Part shown: positions 7,813-14,956 of the stretch, in pieces | Layout: every line of letters begins with the position of its first letter | Numbering within the stretch: the stretch's first letter is position 1 | NCBI GenBank assembly: GCA_945870925.1 | Contig: CAMBTZ010000015.1 | Span: 1 to 17,792, forward strand | Length of the DNA: 17,792 nt | Source of the DNA: Chlamydia trachomatis | GTDB taxonomy: Bacteria > Chlamydiota > Chlamydiia > Chlamydiales > 2-12-FULL-49-11 | Reading direction: 5' to 3' | The notes under the pieces: generated by a model | Database searches by the model: none | What the model was told of the DNA's origin: nothing | Seen by the model: only the letters and a program-made list of their open reading frames with translations | Translations under genes and position numbers: made by a program

Positions 7813-8616
7813 TTACGCAAGCCGAAATCCGTTATCAACCGGTTTAGCTGGCTCCAAATATGCAAGGCCTTTAACTGTACAAATAGCAGAACAAACTGAA
7901 GATCCCTCTTCTAATTCAAACATATCCTTTACTTCTAATGGATTCAAGTTTGTTAGCACAAGAACTTGCTTATCAACTAATGAACTAACTTTAAAGCTTT
8001 TTTGAAATAAGCCCATACAAAACACATCCCCAATTTCCCCAAAATTTACTGCGCACTGTACTTTTTTATAAGAACCGTGATAATCGGAATCAACTACTGA
8101 TATTCCTCTAATTGTCCCAATTCTTAAATCAAGTACTGAAAACTCAGGCCAAGTTAAATTTCGTGGATTTATCTCCAAAATTTCATCTTGAGCTAAGATA
8201 CCTACTCTAGAACCAAGCTCTACTGCTAGTGATGGCCTCATAAAAACTGTTGTAGCCCTTTTATCATCATAAGAACCAATGTGAGATTGAACACCGGTAA
8301 CAAGACAATGGGACATCATTTTTCCAATCTGCTTTATTGGGAAATTGACTATTGAAAGCATTTGACTACCTGTTATTTCAGATATGGTATGATTTGAAAC
8401 CAATTGCGCAGAACTTGTATACACATCTTTTTTAGTTAATGCTTTATGCTCCTCCATTAAACGTGATGAAAAAGTTAAATTAATTAAAAATGCTGCAACT
8501 GTTGCGCTTTCATTTAATTTAACTTCGCGAGCTTGACCTATTGCTAGACATACTTTATTGAAAGTAGAAAAATTAACAAAACTAGAACCAAATGGGGAAG
8601 ATAAACAGACCGACAT
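7813..8616 (-). CDS. Two-domain CsaA/Trbp-like (tRNA-binding OB-fold) protein
   Basis: 267 residues, first gene of the HDO operon, with a strong RBS (AGGAGA, seven bases before the ATG). Two CsaA/Trbp-type units can be traced. Domain 1 (about 18-141) includes SIVNFPIKQIGKMMSHCLV around 88-106, which closely follows the CsaA pattern VVNFPPKQIGxFxSEVLVLG. Domain 2 (about 157-266) has FSVLDLRIGTI (159-169), VNFGEIG (190-196), LVDKQVLVLTNL (213-224), and ends with LEPAKPVDNGFRL, a good match to the tRNA-binding domain seen in CsaA, Trbp111, MetRS C-termini and EMAP-II. No synthetase catalytic motifs are present. Tandem fusion of two such units is unusual; CsaA and Trbp are normally ~110-residue homodimers, so this may be a built-in dimer. 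A paralogue lies two genes downstream. Ligand (tRNA or unfolded peptide) not determinable. Confidence 0.7.
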   Translation of the reverse strand: MSVCLSSPFGSSFVNFSTFNKVCLAIGQAREVKLNESATVAAFLINLTFSSRLMEEHKALTKKDVYTSSAQLVSNHTISEITGSQMLSIVNFPIKQIGKMMSHCLVTGVQSHIGSYDDKRATTVFMRPSLAVELGSRVGILAQDEILEINPRNLTWPEFSVLDLRIGTIRGISVVDSDYHGSYKKVQCAVNFGEIGDVFCMGLFQKSFKVSSLVDKQVLVLTNLNPLEVKDMFELEEGSSVCSAICTVKGLAYLEPAKPVDNGFRLA

Positions 8617-8663
8617 AACATTTCTCCTTATTTTTAAAATTTGTAAAACATTAAGAATTTATG

Positions 8664-8686
8664 AATATTTTTACAACAAAAATATT
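8664..8686. repeat. Perfect AT-rich inverted repeat between divergent genes
   Basis: AATATTTTT-ACAAC-AAAAATATT: two perfect 9-bp arms around a 5-base loop. It lies about 48 bases upstream of the tandem CsaA/Trbp-like gene and about 108 bases upstream of the mitochondrial-carrier gene, in the 177-base divergent region they share. It could be an operator for either direction. In sequence this AT-rich it could also be chance. Confidence 0.4.
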
Positions 8687-8725
8687 TCTAAAAAAACTCA
8701 TTATTTATAGATATAAATGAATCTT

Positions 8726-8739
8726 TCTATTAAAATAGA
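8726..8739. repeat. Short palindrome in the divergent regulatory region
   Basis: TCTATT-AA-AATAGA, two perfect 6-bp arms two bases apart, 55 bases before the mitochondrial-carrier start. It is a possible protein-binding site, with low specificity because of base composition. Confidence 0.25.
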
Positions 8740-8793
8740 TGTAATTTTATTTCTCATTTTCACATTTAGAATTCATTAAACAAAGGACAAAAA

Positions 8794-9633
8794 ATGCCGG
8801 GTCCCATTTCTCATGACAACACAAATAAATCAAGTTTTTTACACACATTAATTTCGAGTGCCTTTGGCGGAGCAGGCGGTGCATTCGCCGCATTTCCAGC
8901 TGAAAATCTTAAAAAGAATTTCCAAAGAGGTGCACTCCGGACATCCGATATTATTAATCTAGCTAACGGCAAGTTTTTTAATGCACTAAAACCTACACAG
9001 TTATATAGAGGAGCAAGCTCTTTCTCTGCATCGGTAATGATGGCATCAACAACAAGCATATCCCTAAATAAACTAATCCAATTACTACCGTTTTATGACT
9101 CCTCTTCAAAATTACATGAATTAGCCGCAGCTATCTGTAGCGGAATGCTTGGTGCCATTGTAGGCTCAACACCTGTAGAAAATATCATCTTAACTCAACA
9201 GAAATTATCAACAGGACCGATTCCTGCAATAAAACACCTGTTAAAGCAAGGCATAACAAGGCCCTGGGCTGGCCTTCCTGAGCTTATGGCTCGCGAAGGT
9301 GGCTTTACAGGAGTTATGCTTTTTGCCGGACCATCTGCAAGAAAATTAACCTTTGACAAAACTCACAACACACAATTGTCTATAATAGCTGAGTTAGCAG
9401 CAGGAGCAGCTGGCTCATTACTTACACAACCATTTGACACTATCGCAACTTATCGTCAAGAAAGAGATGGAAAGATACCCCTTAAAACTACCATTATAAA
9501 TATGTATAAGGAAAATGGGGTGCTCCGATTTTATCGAGGGGGAATACCCCGAATAATTCTCTTTACTATATGCTCCATAAGCATTCCAAGATTTGCAGAA
9601 AAAATCAGCTTTTTTTTAGATGATAGAGTGTAA
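8794..9633 (+). CDS. Mitochondrial carrier family (SLC25-like) protein
   Basis: 279 residues with the threefold repeat of eukaryotic mitochondrial carriers, extremely rare in bacteria. Each ~90-residue repeat has the carrier signature at the end of its first helix: PAENLK (35-40), PVENII (127-132), PFDTIA (213-218). Downstream matrix motifs are LYRG (70-73), WAGLPELMAREG (158-169) and, best of all, YKENGVLRFYRGGIPRII (238-255), a near-consensus third-repeat motif. Six hydrophobic helices are consistent with the family; length is slightly below the usual ~300. The basic residue of PxDxxK is kept only in repeat 1 and is I132 and A218 in the others. Precedent known to me is Legionella LncP, a secreted carrier inserted into host mitochondria. 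This protein could likewise be an effector or could act in the bacterial membrane. RBS AAAGGA precedes the ATG. Probably acquired from a eukaryote. Confidence 0.85.
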   Translation: MPGPISHDNTNKSSFLHTLISSAFGGAGGAFAAFPAENLKKNFQRGALRTSDIINLANGKFFNALKPTQLYRGASSFSASVMMASTTSISLNKLIQLLPFYDSSSKLHELAAAICSGMLGAIVGSTPVENIILTQQKLSTGPIPAIKHLLKQGITRPWAGLPELMAREGGFTGVMLFAGPSARKLTFDKTHNTQLSIIAELAAGAAGSLLTQPFDTIATYRQERDGKIPLKTTIINMYKENGVLRFYRGGIPRIILFTICSISIPRFAEKISFFLDDRV

Positions 9634-9637
9634 TTCA

Positions 9638-10156
9638 ATGTTAAATAGATTAACCACTTATTCTTTCACAGCCTTACTCTCTTTTACTTTATTTGAAATA
9701 GACGAAATAGTAAAAGAGAGCTTTCCCCCAAAACATTTAGATCCATTACCACCTCAACCTGGATATAAAGTTTTCGGTTATATGGGATGTCCTTTACAAA
9801 AAATATCCGATATCCAAAAAAGAGAGAGAAACTTATTTTTCTCAAGTACAATTAATGCTCCGCAAAAATTTGCTCTAAAAAGATCAGGATCAAGGGATAC
9901 ACCCGCTGTTCTTCAAATAGAAATTAAGGATGACGCATCAATTAACCCCCAAGATCTTTGGAGAGATCCTCAACTAAATAAATTATCTTATATTCCTCCA
10001 ATGGAAGTTAGTTACTGGCCCGCCATCCCTCCCGAGATTCAAATGAAAACTAATCTTCATCTGAGAGTTCACCATTTAGTAACCTGTGAAGTATTACAAG
10101 AAACTGGTCACTGGTGCAGATGTATAAAGAAATTATCTAAAATAATATTAGGGTAA
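9638..10156 (+). CDS. Hypothetical protein downstream of the carrier
   Basis: 172 residues from the ATG at 9638, four bases after the carrier's stop codon. An earlier in-frame ATG at 9620 would overlap the carrier and is less likely; neither has a strong Shine-Dalgarno, so translational coupling to the carrier is plausible. Residues 1-20 include a short hydrophobic stretch (YSFTALLSFTLF), possibly a weak signal or anchor. The rest is polar and proline-rich in places (PPKHLDPLPPQPGYKVFGY near 30-48; SYWPAIPPE). There are four cysteines, at 51, 150, 160 and 162, the last two forming CRC in a basic C-terminal helix. I recognise no family. Its position suggests cotranscription with the carrier and possibly a shared, host-directed role. 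Confidence 0.6.
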   Translation: MLNRLTTYSFTALLSFTLFEIDEIVKESFPPKHLDPLPPQPGYKVFGYMGCPLQKISDIQKRERNLFFSSTINAPQKFALKRSGSRDTPAVLQIEIKDDASINPQDLWRDPQLNKLSYIPPMEVSYWPAIPPEIQMKTNLHLRVHHLVTCEVLQETGHWCRCIKKLSKIILG

Positions 10157-10185
10157 TTGACGTGACCCTCTAGTTTTGATATAAT
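10157..10185 (+). promoter_or_regulatory. Sigma70-type promoter of brnQ
   Basis: TTGACG at 10157-10162 and a consensus TATAAT at 10180-10185, separated by 17 bases. Transcription would start near 10192, giving an ~18-base leader that contains the brnQ ribosome-binding site AAGGAA. The -35 box sits inside a short inverted repeat, AGGGT (10150-10154) and ACCCT (10165-10169), which could be a regulatory site. Confidence 0.8.
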
Positions 10186-10209
10186 GTTGAAAAAATTTGA
10201 AAGGAACTT

Positions 10210-11403
10210 ATGACAGCAGGCACAAATGCGATTTCGTTAAAAAAAACAGGCACTTCTAATATTTTTACAACAGGATTTGCACTATTCTCTATGTTTTTTG
10301 GCGCAGGCAACTTAATATTTCCTTTAATAATTGGTAAATCAACAGGTGGAAATTGGCCTTATGCAGTTTTAGGACTTTGCATAACTGCTGTAATCATCCC
10401 TTTTTTAGGCCTAGCCGGCATGATTTTTTTTGAGGCTGATTGTAGAAAATTTCTTGATCGAATCGGAAGAATCCCAGGTTTTTTACTACTTTTACTACTA
10501 CAATTAATTTTAGGACCTATCGGTGTTATTCCCCGTTTATTTACTTTGATGCATGCGATTTTAAAACCTTATCTTTTTGAAATCTCTCTCCCTATATTTT
10601 GTGCTGTTGTAGCATTTATAATATTTTTATGTAGTTTAAAAAAACAAAATCTCATCAGTATACTTGGAATTATTTTAACTCCAATTTTAATCGCATCTCT
10701 AATCTGTCTTTTTTCTTCAGGATTTTTTTATCAATCTTCAACTCCTCTATTTGAAATCTCTCCATTAAACAGTTTTCTTCAAGGGTTTGTTGGAGGCTAC
10801 AATACCATGGATCTAATAGCCGCATTTTTATTTGCAACCGTAATTCTCCCCCATTTTCAAAATGAGGTTAAATCAGCTACACACCAAGAAACAAGAAAAA
10901 ACCTATTAAAGAAAGTTTTATACTCAAGCTCTATTGCCGCAATCTTACTTTTTCTAACTTATATAGGACTTTGCTTTATCTCCTGTTACCATGCACCCGC
11001 TCAAGAAATGGCTGTTCCTTCCGAGGAACTACTCGGAGCTATAGCAGGAAAACTTCTCGGAAAAACCGGCAGCCTGATTGCAGCAATAACAATATCAACA
11101 GCCTGTTTAACAACAGCAATTACTTTGACTCTGATCTTTTCAGAATACTTGCGCACCAATTTGCTAAAAGAAAGAATCAGACCCCTTACCTCCCTATGGA
11201 TCACTCTGCTTTTAGCGACAGGCTTCTCAACCCTAGGATTTAAAGGAATCGCATCATTTTTAGAACCGATTCTTGAAATCTGTTATCCGGCTTTGATTGT
11301 GTTAACTATTTTAAATATTTTTTATTATTTTACAGGATTTAAAGCGATTAAACTTCCTGTATTTTTAACCTTTGCTTGCTCTGCAATCCTATATCTAATT
11401 TGA
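10210..11403 (+). CDS. brnQ: Branched-chain amino acid transporter BrnQ (LIVCS family)
   Basis: A 397-residue inner-membrane transporter with about 12 hydrophobic helices, length typical for BrnQ (430 or slightly less). The family signature at the start is very clear: FTTGFALFSMFFGAGNLIFP (18-37). Further conserved stretches are GPIGVIPRLF, FVGGYNTMDLIAAFLFATVI and ITISTACLTTAI. It is expected to import leucine, isoleucine and valine with a cation; an intracellular bacterium is likely to depend on host amino acids, and Chlamydia also carries brnQ. It has its own promoter and RBS (AAGGAA, three to four bases before the ATG) and ends 57 bases before rpmB, which has a separate promoter. Confidence 0.92.
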   Translation: MTAGTNAISLKKTGTSNIFTTGFALFSMFFGAGNLIFPLIIGKSTGGNWPYAVLGLCITAVIIPFLGLAGMIFFEADCRKFLDRIGRIPGFLLLLLLQLILGPIGVIPRLFTLMHAILKPYLFEISLPIFCAVVAFIIFLCSLKKQNLISILGIILTPILIASLICLFSSGFFYQSSTPLFEISPLNSFLQGFVGGYNTMDLIAAFLFATVILPHFQNEVKSATHQETRKNLLKKVLYSSSIAAILLFLTYIGLCFISCYHAPAQEMAVPSEELLGAIAGKLLGKTGSLIAAITISTACLTTAITLTLIFSEYLRTNLLKERIRPLTSLWITLLLATGFSTLGFKGIASFLEPILEICYPALIVLTILNIFYYFTGFKAIKLPVFLTFACSAILYLI

Positions 11404-11406
11404 CTG

Positions 11407-11435
11407 TTGTGTATTTTAGGGGAATATTGTATACT
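11407..11435 (+). promoter_or_regulatory. Promoter of rpmB
   Basis: TTGTGT at 11407-11412 and TATACT at 11430-11435 with a 17-base spacer, immediately after the brnQ stop codon. The predicted start near 11442 leaves a ~19-base leader with GAGGA at 11452-11456, well placed for the rpmB ATG at 11461. It probably also drives the PLD-marC-truA-map genes. Confidence 0.72.
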
Positions 11436-11460
11436 TGCCAGCAAATTTTGTGAGGAAATT

Positions 11461-11742
11461 ATGTCTAGAGTTTGTGAAGTGACAGAGAAGCGTTTCGGAA
11501 AAGGGAGAACTTACCGCTACCGTGGTATCGCAAAAAAGAATAAAGGTATTGGTCTTAACATTACCGGGTCGAGCAAAAGACAATATAGACCTAATCTATT
11601 TGTCCAAAAATTTTGGTCATCTGAAGAAAAAAGATTTATTACTTTAAAAGTTTCTGCTCATGGTATTCGTATCATCGACAAAGTAGGTCTAGATGGCGTA
11701 CTTAAAAGAATGAAAAAGCGCGCAGCTCTTGCTAACGCCTAA
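11461..11742 (+). CDS. rpmB: Large ribosomal subunit protein bL28
   Basis: 93 residues beginning MSRVCEVTEKRFGKGRTYRY, with RGIAKKNKGIGLNITGSSKR and RPNLFVQKFWSSEEKRFITL following the bL28 pattern, and a C-terminal KVSAHGIRIIDKVGLDG segment that matches the chlamydial type. The start was set at 11461 because of GAGGA four bases upstream; a longer reading from 11407 would run through the promoter and is rejected. Length is normal for the family (70-95). Only one cysteine (C5) is present, so this is not a zinc-ribbon form. Chlamydia has a phospholipase D-family gene near its L28 gene, as here. Confidence 0.93.
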   Translation: MSRVCEVTEKRFGKGRTYRYRGIAKKNKGIGLNITGSSKRQYRPNLFVQKFWSSEEKRFITLKVSAHGIRIIDKVGLDGVLKRMKKRAALANA

Positions 11743-11765
11743 ATTTTATTTTAAGCAAAAGAGAG

Positions 11766-12740
11766 ATGTTGATTAAAAAATTAATTTCTCTTTTTTGCTT
11801 TATTTGGTTAATTAATCTCTCTACTTTCATTTTTTTTTCAATTCATCTAAATCTTCCAAAAAATGAAGATGATTATGTTCTCTATTTTAAAGAGAGCGGG
11901 AAAGATCTTAAATATTTAATTTCTAAGTGCCTAAACTCGGCAAACAAATCAATTTTCATCTCAAGTTTTGGAATAAACGACAATGACATTCTTAATATAT
12001 TAGAATCAAAAGCACTTTCCCTCCCTATAAAAATTGCCTACGATCCAAAAGAGCATAATCTACTTCCTCAAGGAAAGAATGTTGAATTAAATTCTTATTC
12101 AAAACAGGGCCTTATGCACAGAAAACTTGTCGCAATTGACAATGAACTTCTTTTGCTCGGCTCAACTAATCTCACCCCTCTTGCGCTTAAAATTCACAAA
12201 AATTTAATTGTATGTATTCGCTCTAAAGAACTCTACTCTGCAATTATTGAAAATCAAACTCTTTTAAGGAAAAACTATTCATTCTATCCACTCCCTCATA
12301 CAAAAGATTTAGCCCTTAAAACCTTATTACAGGAACTTGATTCCGCTAAAAATCGGATTTATCTCTGTATTTATACTTTTACTCATGTTGCGCTTTCAGA
12401 AGCCTTAATAGCAGCAAAAAATAGAGGGGTTGATGTACGCATCTATATTGATAAAGGAATGGCAAGAGGAACTTGTAAAAAAATTATAACCCTATTAAAA
12501 GCAAACAAGGTATTTATTGCAAGTCACTTAGGAGGGGGACTTCTTCATCATAAATGTGCTTTAATTGATGATACTTTTGTATTTGGATCATTAAACTGGA
12601 CAAAAGCTGCCTTCTCAAAAAACGAAGAATACCTCCTTTTTCTGAAATCGCTTTCCCCTAATGAACTCAAGCAGATTAATAACTTCTTTTCACATGTTCA
12701 TAAGAGTTCCTTGCTACTTTCGCCTAGTTCAGTTATGTAA
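11766..12740 (+). CDS. Membrane-anchored phospholipase D-like protein with two HKD motifs
   Basis: 324 residues. An N-terminal hydrophobic segment (about 6-28, starting LISLFCFIWLINLS) is either a signal anchor or an uncleaved signal. Two PLD catalytic motifs follow: H118-R-K120 with D125 and GSTN (132-135), and H261-H-K263 with D268 and GSLN (274-277). Both His and both Lys are intact, so a catalytic pair in one chain is expected, giving phosphodiesterase or transphosphatidylase activity. Its size is closer to PLD-family nucleases and the chlamydial PLD group than to cardiolipin synthase (about 480). The region 196-236 (CIYTFTHVALSEALIAA and onward) is the usual strand-helix leading to motif 2. 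It lies 23 bases after rpmB and 5 before marC. Substrate (lipid, nucleic acid or host membrane) unknown. Confidence 0.85.
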   Translation: MLIKKLISLFCFIWLINLSTFIFFSIHLNLPKNEDDYVLYFKESGKDLKYLISKCLNSANKSIFISSFGINDNDILNILESKALSLPIKIAYDPKEHNLLPQGKNVELNSYSKQGLMHRKLVAIDNELLLLGSTNLTPLALKIHKNLIVCIRSKELYSAIIENQTLLRKNYSFYPLPHTKDLALKTLLQELDSAKNRIYLCIYTFTHVALSEALIAAKNRGVDVRIYIDKGMARGTCKKIITLLKANKVFIASHLGGGLLHHKCALIDDTFVFGSLNWTKAAFSKNEEYLLFLKSLSPNELKQINNFFSHVHKSSLLLSPSSVM

Positions 12741-12745
12741 AAGGG

Positions 12746-13372
12746 ATGCTAGGCACAGTTTTTGCAATGTCATTCACCCTATTTTTATTAATGGATCCAA
12801 TTGGGAATATCCCCATCTATCTTGCAATTTTACAAGAAATTGATCACAAAAGAAGACTTTGGATTATATTTCGAGAAAAAATTATCGCCCTATTTATCAT
12901 CATAATTTTTGCCTACTTTGGAGACAATTTCTTAAAAGCGCTCAGCATTTCACATGAATCTATATTTTTAGCTGGCGGCATAGTGCTTTTTATTATGGCT
13001 TTAAAACTTATTTTTCCTGAAAACGGCTCACTTTTAGAAAGCTTAGCTATTGAGGGCGAACCCCTTATTTTCCCTTTAGCCATCCCTTTAGTTGCTGGCC
13101 CTTCCGTTTTAGCAGCAGTCATGATATACTCTCATCAAATTGAGAATTCAGGCCTTTTATTTATTGCGATCGGAATAGCCTGGATAGCATCTACCATAAT
13201 TCTTATGGGATCGACATTTATCCAAAAATGGCTTGGTCTTCGAGGAATTAAAGCGTTAGAACGCTTAATGGGTCTTATATTAATGTTGATTGCAATTAAT
13301 ATGTTTTTGAAAGGTATTGTAATATTCCAGACAACTCCCAGTCAAATGCTTACAGAAGAAATACTGCATTAA
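12746..13372 (+). CDS. MarC family integral membrane protein
   Basis: 208 residues with six hydrophobic segments and the MarC/YhgN (UPF0056) hallmark near the N-terminus: FLLMDPIGNIPIYLAIL (13-29), where DPxGNxP is almost invariant. A second conserved block is PLAIPLVAGPSVLAAVM (about 110-126), the family's PLaiPliaGPg motif, followed by a C-terminal ERLMGLILMLIAINMFLKGI. The molecular function of MarC proteins is not established; they are not simply drug resistance pumps as first named. The start is ATG with AAAAGGG directly before it, so spacing is poor and translation may be coupled to the PLD gene five bases upstream. The last ~49 bases overlap the proposed truA start. In Chlamydia a marC-like gene also sits next to map. 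Confidence 0.85.
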   Translation: MLGTVFAMSFTLFLLMDPIGNIPIYLAILQEIDHKRRLWIIFREKIIALFIIIIFAYFGDNFLKALSISHESIFLAGGIVLFIMALKLIFPENGSLLESLAIEGEPLIFPLAIPLVAGPSVLAAVMIYSHQIENSGLLFIAIGIAWIASTIILMGSTFIQKWLGLRGIKALERLMGLILMLIAINMFLKGIVIFQTTPSQMLTEEILH

Positions 13373-14094
13373 TCCTCTCTTATAACGGGACTAATTACAT
13401 CGGATTTCAAAACAGTCCTGAAGGACCATCAATTGAAAAACATCTGCAATTTGCATTAGAAAAAGCTCTTCAAAATAAAGTCTCTTTACTTGGAGCTTCT
13501 AGAACAGATAAAGGTGTTCATGCTGAAGGGCAAGTAGTAAGTTTTTTTCTAAAAAAAGAGATACCCCTTGATAACCTTCAATTTAGCGTTAATTCACTTT
13601 TGCCAAAAGATATTCGGATACATAAGATTTTTTATGTCCCTAAAACATTTCACCCAAGTATTGATGTTCTTAAAAAAGAGTATCACTATCTTGTCCAAAT
13701 TGATAAAATTCAACCCCCTTTCAATCGATTTTATAGCTGGCACTATCCGTTTCAACTTGATATAGAAGCAATGCAAGAAGGAGCTAAACTTTTAATAGGA
13801 AAAAAAGATTTCATTGCATTTCAGAACAATAAACATCCCGCAAACACTACAGTTGGTGAAATTGGAGAAATCTTGATCAAAAAGGATGATTTTATACATT
13901 TTACTCTCATCGGAAACAGTTTTTTATATAAAATGGTGCGAAACATAGTAGGAAAATTAGTCTATATTGGTCAGGGAAAACTTAAACTTTCAATGCTTGA
14001 ATCAATTATTGCTAGTGGTCTTAGAAAAAATGCCGGAATATGTGCCCCTGCACATGGCCTTACCTTAAAGCGAGTATTTTATGATTTCACGTAA
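13324..14094 (+). CDS. truA: tRNA pseudouridine(38-40) synthase, apparent non-canonical start
   Basis: Converts uridines 38-40 of the tRNA anticodon arm to pseudouridine. The frame holds the whole TruA core: LILSYNGTNYIGFQ (16-29), catalytic ASRTDKGVHAEGQV (58-71; D62 is the nucleophile, close to E. coli D60), FHPSIDVLKKEYHYLV, GKKDFIAFQN and MVRNIVGKLVYIGQGK. The problem is the start. The frame is open from 13300 but contains no ATG, GTG or TTG until TTG at 13600, which would remove the catalytic Asp. ATT at 13324 has GAAAGG ending nine bases upstream and gives 256 residues, the normal TruA length. Alternatives are a frameshift from marC (frame -1) or an assembly error near the MarC end. The gene overlaps marC by 49 bases and map by 14. 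Product identity is firm; the start is tentative. Confidence 0.85.
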   Translation: MPDNSQSNAYRRNTALILSYNGTNYIGFQNSPEGPSIEKHLQFALEKALQNKVSLLGASRTDKGVHAEGQVVSFFLKKEIPLDNLQFSVNSLLPKDIRIHKIFYVPKTFHPSIDVLKKEYHYLVQIDKIQPPFNRFYSWHYPFQLDIEAMQEGAKLLIGKKDFIAFQNNKHPANTTVGEIGEILIKKDDFIHFTLIGNSFLYKMVRNIVGKLVYIGQGKLKLSMLESIIASGLRKNAGICAPAHGLTLKRVFYDFT

Positions 14095-14956
14095 TGATTC
14101 ATGTTGGTGCGGAAGTGGACAAAAATGGAAAAAATGCCACTACCCTAACGAAAACCCGATTGCAATAACTGTAAATCACTCTGCTCAATATAAAAAGCAG
14201 TATGGAATTTTACTGAAAACCGAAGAACAAATTTCCGGAATCAGGGCAGCATCTAAATTAGCAGCTCACATCTTAAAAGAGGCCTGCACTTTTGCCAAAG
14301 AAGGGATAACAACCAATCAAATCAATGATCTTGTAGTAAAACTTCATAAAGACGCCGGTGCAATTCCGGCACCTCTTGGTTACGGAGAACCCCCATTTCC
14401 TAAAGCAACCTGTACATCTCTAAATGAAGTTATCTGTCATGGCATCCCAAACGATATTCCTTTAAAAACCGGCGATATCCTTAATATTGATATCACATCA
14501 ATCCTTAACGGCTATTATGGGGACTGCAGCGCTATGGTAGCTATAGGAAAAATTAGTCCTGAGAAACAAAAAGTTATTGATACCTCTTATGAATGTCTCA
14601 TGCGATCAATTGCAATTTTAAAACCGGATGTTCTCATTCATGAAATTGGCGACATCATAGAAGACTACGCAAGCTTGCAAAACTGCTCAGTCGTAGACCA
14701 ATTTGTAGGTCACGGAGTCGGCATCCACTTCCATGAAGCACCCCAAATTCCCCATCACTTAAATAACCTTAAAATACCGCTAGCTGCAGGAATGACCTTC
14801 ACGATCGAACCTATGATTAATGCCGGCAAGCGTTTAGCCGTAATCGATCCTATTGATCATTGGACTGCCCGCACAGCTGACGGACGCCCAAGTGCGCAAT
14901 GGGAACACACAATCCTCATTACACCTATCGGACATGAAATTCTTACCCTACTTTAG
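14081..14956 (+). CDS. map: Methionine aminopeptidase with N-terminal SEC-C zinc motif
   Basis: 291 residues. Removes the initiator methionine from new proteins after deformylation. Residues 1-21 form a SEC-C motif (CWCGSGQKWKKCH; C8, C10, C19, H20), which binds zinc and probably helps ribosome or partner docking; this SEC-C form is typical of chlamydial Map. The catalytic domain has all the type I ligands: D137 and D148 (NIDITS...GYYGDCS), H211 (GHGVGIHFHE), E243 (FTIEPMI) and E275 (QWEHTILI), plus substrate His H120 (VICHGIPN). The ATG overlaps the end of truA by 14 bases, so it is the last gene of the rpmB-PLD-marC-truA-map run. Its 3' end overlaps by nine bases the end of the convergent coiled-coil gene. 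Confidence 0.95.
   Translation: MISRNDSCWCGSGQKWKKCHYPNENPIAITVNHSAQYKKQYGILLKTEEQISGIRAASKLAAHILKEACTFAKEGITTNQINDLVVKLHKDAGAIPAPLGYGEPPFPKATCTSLNEVICHGIPNDIPLKTGDILNIDITSILNGYYGDCSAMVAIGKISPEKQKVIDTSYECLMRSIAILKPDVLIHEIGDIIEDYASLQNCSVVDQFVGHGVGIHFHEAPQIPHHLNNLKIPLAAGMTFTIEPMINAGKRLAVIDPIDHWTARTADGRPSAQWEHTILITPIGHEILTLL

Noticed and set aside
7813..8616. Tandem OB-fold protein as a broken PheT or MetRS gene
   Set aside because: It has a strong own RBS, an intact frame and no synthetase catalytic motifs, and it sits in a coherent operon.
11407..11460. Longer N-terminus for ribosomal protein bL28
   Set aside because: This stretch holds the rpmB promoter and RBS, and bL28 normally begins at the MSRVCEVT position.
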